64,000 nt of DNA from Azadirachta indica (GCA_022749755.1 CM040440.1:21873269-21937268); one strand, 5' to 3'. Numbered from the stretch's first letter, positions 49,901 to 64,000 are shown. Translations and numbers: made by a program. The notes: generated from the letters alone by a model not told the origin.

Positions 49901-50325
49901 TAGTTACTTCTTCATTTTAAGGCGGATATATCATCATCAAAAGAAACAGATGCAATCATATTATGCCAAGATAAGCAAGCATGCGGCAGCAGTCCAAAGT
50001 GACGGGAAATGCATTACAAACTAGATGGCAAACTAGTGCAAGAGAAAATTTTAAATACTAACTGAAACAACATTATCTAGTTGTGTGTAAGCTCAAAAAT
50101 TTTACGCAATCTACCTCTGCCAGTGAGATTCAATATCCTTTCTGAAATTTTCCTCAAAAAGAGTTCCTGTCTACCATGTAACTTGTAAGAAATAAGCACT
50201 TGTCTATTGAACCTGGATGGATTTGGTGCTCAAAACTTCTGCGGCATCTAAACGCATATATCAACCAGTGTCAGATCATAAGCTCCTTTGGGCCAGGGCT
50301 TGATATCAGTACTGAAACATTTCCC
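49900..50325. other. 3' flank of the WD40 gene
   Basis: Downstream of the minus-strand stop at 50326; likely 3' UTR. No frame of note. Confidence 0.35.
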
Positions 50326-53300
50326 TTATGATGAGTCAAGTGATGGTGCAACCCACAACTTTACTTTCTTGTCAACACTGGCTGTTGCCAAAATCAAGGC
50401 TTGTCCATTTCCTGAGTAAGAGGATAATAGTTATGTTGGTTTCACTTCCATATAGACATCTAAATGCAAAACAATATAAATCCCCTTTGAGAAAGAAAGC
50501 AGCACAGGATTATGCAAACCCAACAACTCACATCAAGAGTACATAGACTGCACATATGACCTGGCTAATACATCAATGGAAAAGGTTATGTCAACAAAAT
50601 CTGTCCATGCCATGGGTCTGGGTCTTGTGGGGAATAATAAAATCAAGTTTTGCCCACAGAGTTCTGAGAATTTGAAATAACATATGTCAGGAGTTTTCTT
50701 AGGAAGTATTCTATGATGCTTTCCACAGGCCATGGTTATCCCAGAGAAGTGGTGGGTTTCATGGCTGAGGACCAGAAATACTGCAAAGTCGTAAACCCTT
50801 GAAATACATACAGATGCACATTCACGAGGGAAAAGGGAGGGTCTCCAGAAGAGACAATTCAAAAAGATTTAGGTACTAAAGAATAGAAGGAATATAGGAA
50901 TAAGTCTTAGACAAGGAAGGCAATTTACCCATTGGAATTGTCTTTGGTGCCCAAGCAATGCATGTGATCTCACCTGCAAGATAGACTCTATATTAGTACA
51001 AACGTAAACCAGAATGTATTTCAAGGATATTTGATACAACACATAAGATTCAGAGTATAAATCCGTAGGAATTATAGAACTGAAAAGAGATCAGTCATTA
51101 ATTCAAACGGTGAAAGTCAAAAGCTGTCAAATCATCTAGTAAGTTAGTACATGTAACTATTAAGAGGGTATGGACACTGAAATAGATTGATAAGAAGGTG
51201 GCATATTGACTAGGTCGTCAAGATTCAAAGGCTTCATATACACAGCTGTTACATATGACAGTTACAACTCATAACTTCAGTAGAGTTATTAGGCTTACAG
51301 TAGAGAATAAAGTGAAAGGAAAACTTTAACTAAAGCGTGAAAACTTAATACTTGGACATACCCTCATGAGCTTTCTCAGCCGTGTCCAAAACCTTTCCAG
51401 TTTCAACACTTAGCCACTGCAATGTTGAACCATGGATGGCTGCCAATATCTTTCCATCAGAGGATAAACTAAGACGATCATAGTGCAAAGTAGCACCGTT
51501 AGAATCATGTAGTGGAATTGGGAACACCTTCAAACTCTTTGGATCCTCATCAAGATGATATCGAACTACAGCAAATGGACGTAGAAGGTCAGCACAAAGA
51601 AAGCTGAAAAGTAATTACCCACCTAACTGATAAACTAGTACATTTGGATCATATTAGTGCATGCAGATACCATTTTCATTCAGGCTAGAATATTCAATCG
51701 CAATTTTGCACAACCTTGTGCATGACATTTACATACATTCTTCCTTATTGGGGTCAGTAGAGATCGTAAATAATGATCAAGAACTACATCATGAAAAGTG
51801 AAGTCACGGCTATATGGTGAAACATGCTGCATGTGAAGAGTTGCAGTTATTACAAGCCTTAATGTCATTCAGATGTCAACAACAAGATCATACTTAAGAA
51901 GCAGACTAGTTGTTCGACCGATAAAGGCAATTGCATCTTGATTCAAGAATATTCAGCAGATAGACTATCAAATACATCATCCAACACTTCTAGTTACACC
52001 AACATTCAACTGACAACATACAATGGAAAATTGCAAGTGTTAAAAAACGATCACATATGCATGTGTTTATGTCAGCATGCATTCATGTTGATAAATAGCT
52101 GGGTCATGTGTAGGTACATGGGTGGGTGAGGTTGTGGTGAGGTTACAGGAGAAATGTATAAATAATAGTCCTGATATAAGGCAAAAACTTGGCAGAAATG
52201 CAAACCATTGATGTTCCAAATTCGTATTGAACCATCCTTTGAAGCTGTAATAATTTGCTCCGAGTTCGGTGCAAAGCATAACCAAGTAACTGCACTCTGC
52301 ATGTTCCAAAGTAGATACCAGAAATTAGACCATCAAACTTTCTTCCAACAAATTCACTATAAATAACGAAGAAAAATTTTTGAAGCATGAGACAGGAAAT
52401 AATAGAGAATACAGAAAGGAGGGGAAATAGATACACAAACAAGAAGCACTGTCAAGACAAGGCTGACATATAAAAAATATAAAGGTTGATCAAATCACTT
52501 AACCTTGTGCCCTTTAAGCTGCATAACCTTTGTAACCTCCTTGACTGAACCATCCTTTGAGTATACAATTTCCCAGACCTTCAGAAGAAACCAAAAAAAG
52601 TGATTAGAAATCAGTTAAGCACATAGAAAATTAGATTTTCATAAGATTATCAAGGTTTATGATGTTTAACAACATGGGAAACAGTGAGAAAAAAATATTG
52701 AGCAACATATTTTCCTGAATAGAGAAAGTGTAATATATTAACGTAAGTACGGATATAACCATGCAAACATGTACATATTTTGCTCACAATCAAACAATAT
52801 AATACACTTGGTGCAACTCTACAAATTACTTGGTCATGGCATGTGTTAATCAGAACTACACAAAAGAAGTTATATAGTCTAGAAACGTCCATTAGTTGTA
52901 TATTGTTATAGCCACTCATAAAAATAGAGACAATATTAACCTTCACATCTGCTGTGAAAGCAGCAGCAGCAATAAAACGACCATTTGGAGATATAGCAGC
53001 CATGTTGTTTTTCAACTGATTTGTGTCTACATTGCCCAAAAATTTTCCAGTTTTTGCATGCCAAATGTTGATATCAGTCCCTGGAAATCAACAACGATCA
53101 GAAGTAATGAGACTTTAATCACAAAACCCAAGGACTAAATCAATCTCAAAAGGGTGGCTTCTAATAACTTCAAAGGGTTAATGTTTAGAAAACAATGACA
53201 AAAACTTTTTCTGCTGTGATGAGATATCCACCTGGCACGAGAGAGCATATAAAGGTCAGACCAACATGGACAAGTATTCATCATTAATTGCTCCAAGGAA

Positions 53301-54861
53301 GACCAAAGAGAGAAAAATCCACAATATGAATGGTATGGGAGTGAAAGTGTTAAATGCAAAGAGTGCCATTTCTAGAGTTATTGATTGAGGTGGATTTGAC
53401 AGGGTATTGGGATGAGACAAATCAAACAAATTCCATTCAATTATAAATTGAATTTACTTCTAGAAACAGAAAAGGGTAGTAGATGTAGGAATCAAGGTAA
53501 GCAAAAATTTGCATCTATTTACATCATCAAGGTGACGGCATTTTCTATGTTCCAGTGGCATCGAATTTTTCAGAAACACAAATAATATGAAACAATGCTC
53601 AAGGAATGCAGTACTCGTTACAGGATAAATGAACACCATTATACCTTCTGAACAAGAGGCAACAACAGTGCTCCCATCAGCAGTACCATAACTAGCAGTA
53701 GCTCCAAAAAGGGTCAAGATAGCTCTTTTCTCATGAACTTTGTGATGTTGCCATTTGATTTCTGGACCAGGAAGCTTGGGTTGCTGCCTAGCTTCAACAG
53801 CAGGTTTAGTTTTCTCTTCTGAATACATGTACAGTGAACAACCAGACAGATTGCTAGTTGCAACAACTACAGAGGTTGCATCTTCAGCAAATGTGACAGC
53901 TGTCGGAGGACCACCAGGAGGCAAATTAATTCTCAAGAACCTGTGGAAGCATTAAAAAAGCTTGAGGATCAAAAAGCACAGATAAACTGGATGAATTATT
54001 CAAATTAAGAAGATATATTTAAGAAACGTCACAGAAACTATGTTTTCATACTTGAAACTTTTACTTGAGGCATCATCCAACTTAAATATCCGGACTACTC
54101 CATCGCCACAAGCTGTTTACAGAAATAAGAACTCATGAATAAGTAATGTTCAAAATTAGTTAAAAAAATACAGCAAGCCAGCAAGCTTTGGAAAAATTTG
54201 TTCATCTACAACAAGTCAAAGCAAGAAATGCTTATCGAGGAGAGCAATCTTTTGAAATTGTTGTACTCCACATGTCTGGTTTGCCTCATTAACCTAATGG
54301 AATTATATGTAAAATCCTAATTTCAAAGATTCAATCGGATCCGTTCATTCATAACAATTTTTAAATCACATACAAATTCCGTTAAATCCTTTTATAATTC
54401 ATTACAAAGCCACATCAGAAGGAAATTCTAAATTTGCTTTATCACTAATTACCTGTAGCCAAGCTCCTCCCATCGGAGGAGAAACACAGTCCGGAGACGG
54501 AATCACCATGACCTTTCAAAGTATTCACATCTAACGGGTGATGTCGCTTGTTTTGATCCTAATTCGATTCAAAGTCAAACCATTAGTAACTATAACAACA
54601 ATTGTTTTTTAAAATTTCAAATTAATCACTAAATTGTAACATGCATACCTTATCGGCGGCGTGAGAGTGAGTTTTGGAGTGAGATTTCTTGGAGGTAGGT
54701 TGAGAAGGTTTGGAAGGCTTTTTGTGATCGGGTTGGAGCTCCGTTTTGACGATAGATTGAACTTCGGATCTTCTCTTAGCGAAGTAACTTTTGAAGAAGA
54801 AAAGAACGATCACAGCTCCAAGTACAACAGAGAGCACAGTAATTGAAAGACCCGGATCCAT
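50326..54861 (-). CDS. TBL2-like: WD40-repeat membrane-anchored protein, TBL2 (transducin beta-like 2) type
   Basis: Animal TBL2 is an ER-anchored WD40 protein linked to stress signalling; the plant role is not established. Exon 1 (54861-54649) encodes MDPGLS, then a single N-terminal anchor (ITVLSVVLGAVIVLFFF) and a Lys/Ser-rich linker (KKPSKPSQPTSKKSHSK). Downstream exons give WD repeats: LKGHGDSVSGLCFSSDG with GDGVVRIFKLDD, GPPTAVTFAEDATSVVVATS, ASCSEGTDINIWHAKTGKFL, AAISPNGRFIAAAAFTADVK, LKGHKSAVTWLCFAPNSEQI with SKDGSIRIWNI, LHYDRLSLSSDGKILAAIHG, and a last repeat ILATASVDKKVKLWVAPS before the TAA at 50326. About ten exons. An in-frame upstream ATG at 54900 exists, but MDPGLS starts right before the anchor, as in the family. 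Confidence 0.9.
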
Positions 54862-54999
54862 TTTTTGTAACCGGAGGAGCAGTTTCGGTGCCCTAGACAA
54901 TGATAATGTTATGATGGTAAACCTGGATGTGAAAATGGCGGGGTGTTGCCCTTCTCTGTCGTCTCAGTGGATGAATATCGGGCCGCTATTCGAGAACTA

Positions 55000-57600
55000 G
55001 CAAAACGGCGTATCATAAATCAAATCGACCTAAATAATTTTCAATTTAATAAATTTTAAATGGAGGATAATCGTTTTTTTATATTCTTATTTACCCCTAA
55101 TTCTTTTAAAAATACTATGTACCCTTGAATTTATATAAAATATGCTACATACTCGTGAGTTTTGAAAAATATTTTAAACTTTGGCGAAATAAAAAGATTT
55201 CTCCAATAACTTTGGCGAGGTTAACATGTTAAGACATTATTATTTTAGGAATTATTTTTAAAGTAACGACAATTATTCGTTAACTATAATAAAATATAAT
55301 AAAATAACTATTTTACTTTTAATTTTAGGTAAATTAAATTAAAAATTAAAAAAAAAACCATACATTTAAAGCATGGTGGCAACGGTGGCGAGATGGTGGC
55401 GCAGCTTGTACACAACAAAGGCTGTCATACACATAATCAACACGCGGCCACCGAGGCTAATAATAATATTTAAAAAAATTCATTAAATAGGAAAAAAATA
55501 AAAAATTTGGTTGATTGTTTTAATTAATATACTTATAGTGCCTATTTTATTTTATCCTTAACAATGTTAGAGTTAGTGGTCAGTTGTCTCTATTTAGGAA
55601 GAAGTGATAATTTTTAATAAAAGATTTGTATATCTTATATATATATATATATCAATAAATTTGAAGGTAAGGAGAAAATAACAGTTATTTTAATTCTTAA
55701 ATTTTAGTAAAATAATAAAATATAAAATAAGTTTCGCACAATTGACACTATAATATTCGTCCATTTATAGGGATGGCAATGGAATGGGGTGAGGAGCTTT
55801 TTTCGTTTTTTATCTCGTTTTAATTTTGATCCCAATTCCTTACCTTATTTCTTAATAAAATTTAATAGGACGAGGATAAAAAATCTTTATACAGGGAATG
55901 AATTCTCTATTCTCATTTATTTTCACCATTTTTATATCCATTTATACTAATACTAACTAAAATTTTTATTAATATATTATGATATTATTTATATGTAATA
56001 ATTATATTAAAAATATAAACTTCATTACATGATAGGATAAAAAAATTAAGAATTACAAAATTTTTTAATTAAATATAGTGCACACTTATATATATTATTA
56101 TAATATATTATTATATATATTTAGGGAATAAGGTAAATAGTACTAAATTGTTGTTCACCTCGTTAATAATACGAGGATTAATCTCCCCCATTCTCTACTT
56201 TATTTTTTATATCTCCCAAACTTAACCTCATTTGAGGCATATCCTATAGAGCCCCAAACCCATGAAAAGTTTTGTCATCGTTAACCATTTACAACATATT
56301 TTACTAGAGACTAAAATCTTAAATTTAAAAAATATATTTTATTTTGTTATTTTATAAAATTTTAGAAATAAAAATATAATTATTTAAATTAAAATGCTGA
56401 CAATAAATTTAAACAAACTAATATATTAAAATGCTCCTACCTCCCTTTTTTGAATTCATTATTTAGTATATTCATTATTTAATAACACTTTATAATCTTA
56501 TCTATTAGTTCAATTTAATTTGGATTAAAAAATATAAAAAATTGATTATCTTTATTTGTGATAAATATAGTATATATTTATATATTTTTTTAATTTTTTT
56601 TTGCAAAAATAGAGTAAAAATAATATAATTTTTAAATATATACTAAATAAAAAGTTATACATATTTTATTTAAAACTCCTATGATTATTACATATTAAAT
56701 TACTATAAAAAAAGGGTAGGGAGCATTTTAGCGTATAATTTTGTTTAAATTTATTATTAGCATTTTAAGTTAAATAATTATAATTTTGTTTCTATTTTTT
56801 TTTAAATAATAAAACAAAATATTTTAAAATTTAACATTTTAGTTTTTAATTTGTTACAAATAGTGGAACTAAATTGTTAATTATGAAAAGATTATATCAT
56901 AGTTTATTATTTTATAAAATTTAAGGATCAAATTGATAATATTATCGAATCAAACTTCCGGGAGTTAAGTATAGGATAGGAAATCTTCCCTTTTCTTCAA
57001 AGGGAGATATTTATATTATTTTAAGAAAAAGAGGATAAATTAATTTAGTTTTTTAATTAAAGTTACAATTGATTTAAGTTGTTAGATTTTAAAAAATTTT
57101 TAAATTATTGCATAAATACAAAAACCTTATTCATTGGATCAGTAATATGAAATTTTGTTTAGATTTTCATAACTTTTATGTTGAAACTATTGAAATATAT
57201 CAGCAGTGTTAAAACCAAACTACATTCTCAAGGCATATGAACAAGACGAGGTTTAAAAATAAAGTTTATTGAATTGGTTAGCATCCTTATATACATAAGA
57301 TAATAGTATTAGTTTTTTTAGTAAAATTTTAAGACAAAAAGGAAATATTGATGCTTTATTTTAGACAAAAATATAAAGAAATATATTATCCATTTATATA
57401 TATATATATATAAAACAAAATAATGCATCTTTAATTAAACGTGATACATGTTATTTTTCATTTTAGATTTAGATTGCAATAATGTGGGGAATCATTTCAT
57501 TTCTTTAAAACAATATTCAAAGGCAAACATTTCGTGTGGAAGCAAATTTACATCTGAAAAGTGAAGTGAATATGAAAATTAGAAACAAAAACACATGGAA
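55000..57600. other. AT-rich intergenic region
   Basis: About 2.6 kb between the WD40 gene promoter and the 3' end of the KEULE gene. No supported frame. It holds a possible MITE (55771-56280), a TA run near 55637 and another near 57393. Confidence 0.5.
55771..56280. mobile_element. Possible MITE-like element with short terminal inverted repeats
   Basis: Left end GGATGGCAATGGAATGGGG, right end CATGAAAAGTTTTGTCATCG. The ends GGATGGCAA and TTGTCATCG are imperfect inverted repeats. I recall GGGATGGCAATGGGG-type starts from repeats seen in many plant genomes. The inside is AT-rich and non-coding. Confidence 0.45.
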
Positions 57601-57913
57601 AAAGTGATATTAAAAATCGTTACAAGAAAACAATGAACTCATTTCCGATATATAGTTTTGTACACAATAAACTAATTGACGGCGTTGGACATCCTAAATA
57701 CCCTCTAACAAAATTTGGGAGCAAATTAGCATTTTCGCTTCTGAAATACGTCGGGCGGTTGGGAATTAGAGTTACCACAGGGCCGCATTTTCAACACAAT
57801 AGAAGCTTAGTCCATCTTCATCTACCTAAAAAAAATAAAAATATTAATTCAATTGAAATTCCCAATTCACTTTCATTCAGCGAAAAACTTATAGGTATGC
57901 CTGAAATAGCATC

Positions 57914-60900
57914 TTAGATTTCTCCTCCCGAGACCTGCTTCAGCTTCTGCAGGATCAGGAAAAGAAATTAGCGACAATCTCTGAAATGAAAGAAAAAACG
58001 AAATTTGATGATTAGGCATTTGTTACCGAAATGTATTCTTGGGGATCATCAAAACTAGTAGAACCAAGAACAACTTCCCTCCTCAGCTTTGCAGTAAGCT
58101 TGTAACAAGATCTCAGCTGACCAGCAGCATCAACAAAAATTTAGTCGTAGGCAAATTAAAAATGCAACAGGGAATCAACAAAAAAGCCATGGACGATTTT
58201 ACCTCAGAACGAGTTGCCCCGCCAATGATAAATACAAATATACGCTGTCCCATTTTCCGGAGATCAGCAGATGCATGCTTCAAAATTGAATCACTGCAAA
58301 AGGCAGTGGAAGAGCCGTAAGAATATCATTTCGAGGCAAAGACAACTAAGTTCGACATAATGAAGAGCAAAAGATATCTTGTAAGTTTAAATGCAACAGT
58401 TCACACGCAAATTCAACTCATGGACAGAGAAGCAGGAACTTCATAAATGACAGATAAAAGCTGTTAGACCTTTAAGAATACCTTGAACTTCCATCATCAG
58501 AATTATGGGGTTTTGCCCAGGATGGAGTTCGTCTTGATCTCATTGAATGAGCAGTAGTTTTCTTTTCAGGAGCAGCAGCAGCTGCAGCAGCTGCCTTTTT
58601 CCGAACTGATGAAGTCTGGTTGGCTTCCTGGGCAGCTGGACTTGGATTATTCATACATGAGTACTCATTCTTGGGTAATTCACCTTTGTAAAGACTTTCA
58701 ATAAGCTCCTGCGACAGAAATCATTTCATATAATACCATCAATCAAAGATACACCACACTGATAAAAGCAAAAACTAACATTTAGTTGGAAGCATTTATT
58801 AAGCACAGCAAGGCATCTAAAATTAGGGCATACATGAAGTACTTGCATGGTTTATATCATACCTCTACAATGGGATAAAATTTAAACAGTTGCCATGTTT
58901 CTTCCTCTCCAGGCCGTTCTTTTCTTGCAGCTTGCTTTGTCTAATAAGCAAAAGGAAAAATTATCAATTACTTTGATTGCAGTTTTTTGTGAAGGCAGGA
59001 TCTCGCGCTAGGCTAGAGAATAGATATAGAACTTTGTATCTTCTTTACCTTCTGACCATCGAACTTAAGAGAGAAACCATCAGTGGAAGACTTTTTGGAA
59101 TCTGATGACCCAGCAAGCATCCGCATGTTATTCACAACCTTCATATCCTCAGATGATAATCTAGCCAGCTGATTAATAAAAGAAAAAAAAAAAAACAAAA
59201 TTAATGTTATTAATTTTAATATAATTTTGTTTTTTCAATTATGCATGGCACTTTTGATCTTTTTATTCTACTTTTGCATTCTTGATAACGAAATACCCAA
59301 CTTAAGTTTTAGCTTGTCCATCATTTTGACTGTACACTATATAGCATGTAGTTTCAAAAAATCATGACTGTACAGGGAAAGGAATTCTGTAGCTACCTGC
59401 ATAAGTTTTGATGCTTTGTCACCCTCGAACTTTTCGGGATATACACATGCATAAATTATCAACAACCGCAACTTATTTCGGGGATCTAGATCCTGTAAGG
59501 AGAAAGAAATGATGAATAACCAAAAGATTACCCAGTAGCAGAAGGAAAAATGAACTTGGGCAACTCCATGCTACATCACCTGCTTTGTCCTCAAAAAATT
59601 GATAACATCTTTTGCCCCTGCATCTCCAAAAACAAGATCCTGCTCCAGTTGCCCAAGTTCTCGAAGGCCAATCTCTCTAATTATGCGGTTAATTTTTCCA
59701 GCTATCTGTGGTTTCATAATCAATTGAAAATAAAATCAACTGTACTCATTTTAACCATTCCACATAATGTTTCTAATACTCTCAAAGAATTGTTTACTCC
59801 CATTGAATATATTTAAAATACCATATTCGAGTTTTGTGCGCCCAGACACCAGGGCAACAAAAAACCTCGTCGTATTTCTGCTTTTGTTTATGTAAACCTT
59901 ATAAATAGAAATTTTGAACTGTTTTCTGTGGTGCAAAAGTTGTTAATATGAAAACTATAACAAATAAAGTTCCTTGAAATCCAGAAAGAAATGTCTAAAC
60001 AGTTAAGAAATATTGATTGCAGATTCATTTTTCCTGTATATATTGACTCTCCTTTACAGCAGTAGCAACTTATAATCATAGCTATGCAAACAATCAGAAA
60101 AGTAAATTCACTTTATCAGTTTTCATTGTAGATGGCTAAATGCGTCACATTTCTAGTAGAAGTAATTGTAAAGTTATCCATTGAACAAGAAAATGGCACT
60201 TATAGAAGAAAAGCAAACCTCTACATGGAGGGAGAGCTTGTCAACTTGTTCGCTGTATTGTGGCAAAGCTTGAACAATTTTCTGCAAGTCTCGTGTAGAT
60301 ATTTCGCCGCCATCTCTGCACAAAATTGGACTCAAGCATGCAAAATTTATGTATAACAACATGATTATGTGATCCGAAAATACATGTACTTTTCACAGTC
60401 TAGAACCTTATAACATGGCAAAGTTCAGCATCTGGTTGAAAATTGTTTCGAAAGATTAAAAAATGGACTTCAGAACTAACCTGTTTTGTTGAATTTGGGC
60501 AGCTTTGTTCTTTGATGCGAAGTTTGTCATCTTGTCATGTAAGCGTTCACTAGCCTGATATGCCAGTTAGTGACAGAGCATTCATACTTAAAATTTATCT
60601 GAAGGAAAGAAGGTTTAAGGCATGAGACATACATCGGCTATATGTGCATGGCGAAGCTCAAGCCAGACTGGATCGTGATCTTCTAAAAGGACCTCCTTCT
60701 TCTCAGGCTGACCGCCCGTTTTACTAGGGACCTAATAAAGAATACGGGTCATTCTTCCATTCAACACACCAAGTGGAAGGGAAAGAAAAAAAATTCGTTA
60801 AGAAAACAAACCAACAAACTGTTGTACCTCAAGCACATATTTGTTTCCATCCATATCCAGTAAATCATGGCACATAGCATCGTAAGTCCATTCATGTATG

Positions 60901-63900
60901 ACGGGAGCAATCTAGACATCCGAGTCATCACATTCAGAAACAAAAATTGCTGGCTTATAATAAAAAAGTCAAATTATGATAGTTAAAACTTAAAAATAAT
61001 ACTGACCTGGTCAACAGTTCTATCTAAAATGAGTAGCTCGCATGTTTCTGTCTGTGGAAAGTTGGGGATAGATTTGTATTTTTCAAGACACTTCCAAATA
61101 GCAGCAGCAAGCTTTGAAGGTATTAAATCACGAAATGTTTTATCAGATGCATCAGAAGCCTTGGCAGCTCGGTACCGCACATTGGGAAACTCCTGAAACC
61201 AGTGGAGAACAATGATCTAAATCCAAGGAACTTAAAGAATAATATGATGTAACCCAAACTTTGAGCACCATGTGAAAGCTGCCACAAGGAAAATCTAACA
61301 ATTGTTGCTTTATCACGTGATACTTGAAGTGGCTGGACCAAGATCCAAATAAAGAGGGTAGTCCTAGATTGCTGACAGACATAAATTTAATACCAAGTCT
61401 CAAATCAAATTCCAATGAACAACTTTTATCTGCTAAAAGAAAATTATTCCTGGCTCAAAAAATAAAAACTTAGTAGCTGATTTGGCCAGAGTGTGTAATC
61501 AGGATTTTGCAAATTTTACAAGAATTGCAATTAGCACTGAGGTCTATAACTGGGTTAGGTTCAGATGGCTTATAGTTAACATTTATCATGTTTTGTACAA
61601 AAATCAAACTTAGTTTATGTATGGTTAGTTTTGGTCCAAACACGTCAGAATACACGTAAATTCAGTATCCAAGGTAACTTGAGGTTTTCTTTTAAATAAC
61701 ATATGTTGTTACTATGCCAAATGTCAGACGAAAATTTTTGGTGGGATAAAATTCAGGTTAGCAAATTCCCTGATCTGAGTTTCATTCCAGTCAAATTCTT
61801 TGTCTACTCATTGACTTTTATCCCTAAGCTATACAAACAGTGCACTTGATCAATAACAACATGCTCAGCGGAGCTAATATCTCTAGTAAAACCATCCAGA
61901 AGAAAATAGCATCGCAAAAAACCTCCTTGGCTTTAGAACACAAATGGAGCATTTAAATGGTGAAGGATGTTGCCAGGTTGCTGTTACAAGTGAAAAAAGA
62001 ATAAATAGAAGCCACATAAAATACAATTTCTATGTTCCAAGTATGCTAATCTAGTAAACCCATTACAGCATGCATACCTTCATTGAAGCAAAAACTGTAG
62101 CAACTCGTTTTGCCATTGTGTTTAAACAAGTATCAAATTTGCGAGAATTCTCAACATTTTCACTAAAGAGTTCCTCCAGTGCTCTTTCATGATCAGTAAC
62201 AAAAGCCTGCATTTGAGGGATGCCAGTGGACAAAATAATATTAGTAATAGAATAACAGAGCAAAAACGTGTGCTTAGGGTTTAAATTTCACATCATCAGT
62301 TTATTGCATAATTAAAGTTATAATAATTCTCTTTCTCTTATGTAAGGGTATATCCGTCAATGTAATTATCAGAAATTTGAAGATAATGTTGTTTGCAGCA
62401 CATGGAGATCTATGAGTAGATAGATAATGAATGACCCTAAAGATTAATAGAAGTCACAACACTGGAAACAGCATCAACGGTTATGGATACCTGCTTGTCT
62501 ATAGGAAAATACTCCAAATTCATCTGCATATTAGCAAGCCAGAAAAATGAGAAATATGGAAGAGTACCAAAATATATAAAAGGAAAAGGAGAAAACCAAT
62601 CTCCTATATGACCGTAAGTATCAAAGCCCAGTGAAAATCTTAACCTCTCTCAACGCTCCTATGCGAGGTAACACACTTGTATCACTCTTGATATGATTGA
62701 CCAACTCCTTTGGAATAGGTGTACTGAAAAATACATATGCCCTGGGGGAAAAGAAAAAGAAACACATTTACAAAATGAAAAATAATGGAATAAAGCCATA
62801 TAAGATTTGCATAACGACAATTAGAATTCGTAACATACTTCTTGTATAGCGGCTCCCTTCCTGACATGTCAGACAAGAACATGACCACACTGCATGCTAG
62901 CAACAGATAAGGTTAAAACAGTTCCAGGTGTTTTAAGGAGTGGGAAAAATATCAGGAAGAACTTGCAAGGCAAGACGGTGCACAGAATGAATTGCAGTAA
63001 AAGGGTAGATGTAAAGAAACAGAAGGAAAACATAAAATACTGGAAATGAATAGAACAAAGAAAAATATGTCTTGAAGAATTATGAAAGACATCTAAAAGC
63101 AGCTGAAGAAATCCTTTGCTAATTTTCACTGATAACCTTACAATATGAAACTATTGTGCCTCTTACTCACTTCACTCAAGCATAGACCAAGGCAAAAAAT
63201 TAATAATTCTACACAAGAAAGATCGTGCCAAAAGAATAGCAGATTGTGATCAAGTTGGAGCTGCAATTTGCCCAAATGAAAATTTAATAAAATGAATTTA
63301 GAACTTTGTGAAATTTTAACAATGGCAAGCCTGTAGCTTACAGAACTACAAGCCAGTTGCTGCAACTCACCACTTTATGATAAATGCACACTACAATAAA
63401 AACAATAAATAACCAAGAGGAAAACATGAATAATGACTTTGGATACTGAAGACTCTCATAATGTCTTATCTGTGAGAGAAAAATATCAATAATAAGCTAA
63501 ACAACGAACAAAATAAATACAGGAAAAAAGGAAGTACTTTTCTTTTGATGGCTGGATAAAATATAAAGCATCCATTGAGGGCAATGGCTGTCTTCTCCTG
63601 AAGAGGTCTTCCACCACTGAAGTAAAGAAATATAACTGGTAAGTTCTAAAAGCAAGAACATAGACCATAAGTTGCAACTAGTTAAATGCGATCTTAACAG
63701 ACTGATGTTTGATTGGGAGATGCAGATGCTAACATTAAATCAACATCTGTAACCAAGACATAAATTGAAAGAAAATGGACGATAATTTAAAACACTGAGG
63801 CTTAGGGAATCAAAGTTTATATTATCTTTTGGCATTAAGTCAGCATGACTAGTAAGCCCAAAAAAGATATTGACTTGCACTTAAATCTTATAAAATTCAT

Positions 63901-64000
63901 AGGAATCTGCTACTTACAGGAAACTCCTTGGTCTGTGATATCTGCCATTTTACATGAGTGAGACATGACTTTCACAGTAACTTTATCCATTATGAGTACC
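57914..64000 (-). CDS. KEULE: KEULE/SEC1-type Sec1/Munc18 protein, N-terminus beyond the window
   Basis: SM proteins bind syntaxins and drive SNARE-mediated fusion; KEULE binds KNOLLE (SYP111) and is needed for cell-plate formation. The gene enters at 64000 with [20 protein letters not shown], so only about the first 20-30 residues are missing. Further exons read [221 protein letters not shown] and [20 protein letters not shown], ending [11 protein letters not shown] at the TAA 57914. A polyalanine run near [14 protein letters not shown] lies in the variable loop before the C-terminal block. Introns are many and short. Confidence 0.94.

Noticed and set aside
1..64000. CRISPR arrays, bacterial operons or phage genes
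   Set aside because: Intron-bearing plant genes throughout; no regularly spaced repeats and no prokaryotic features.

Overview
The window is nuclear DNA from a dicot plant, possibly a woody species of the Citrus type, though the species cannot be fixed from sequence alone. The signs are AT-rich intergenic DNA, many short GT-AG introns, long AT microsatellites, and plant-only families (AHL/PPC, MAP65 of the phragmoplast clade, KEULE-type SEC1, SMO1). Exons were joined by hand from GT/AG sites, reading phase and remembered family sequences. No alignment or database search was run.

Layout. 1-2145: no recognisable coding. 2146-4035 (-): a large intronless nuclear-type protein of unknown function. 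4140-7900: AT-rich gene-free DNA. 8646-12565 (+): MAP65-3/4-like microtubule bundler. 15145-18721 (+): AHL1-like AT-hook/PPC protein. 19825-20364 (+): short acidic membrane protein. 23721-25961 (-): cornichon ER cargo receptor. 28368-31027 (+): 20S proteasome beta6 subunit PBF1. 31557-32812 (-): DUF1499 protein, probably plastid. 33239-38411 (+): KU80. 39017-42288 (+): zeta-class glutathione transferase. 42890-48830: sterol C-4 methyl oxidase (SMO1) cluster with one intact gene between two decayed copies, the second broken by a retroelement-like insert. 49173-49900: two degenerate tRNA-Lys-like units and a tandem repeat. 50326-54861 (-): WD40 protein of the TBL2 type. 55000-57600: AT-rich DNA with a possible MITE. 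57914-64000 (-): KEULE/SEC1, running off the right edge.

The genes are independent housekeeping or developmental genes, not one pathway. Two functional pairings stand out: MAP65-3/4 and KEULE both act in plant cytokinesis at the phragmoplast/cell plate, and cornichon and KEULE both serve the secretory pathway. DUF1499 and KU80 are divergent with 426 bp between start codons. PBF1 and DUF1499 converge.

I found no convincing new multi-gene system. The most interesting parts are the decaying SMO1 array with its insertion, the tRNA-Lys/tandem-repeat block, an unrecognised 629-residue protein, and several splice choices that change protein ends.
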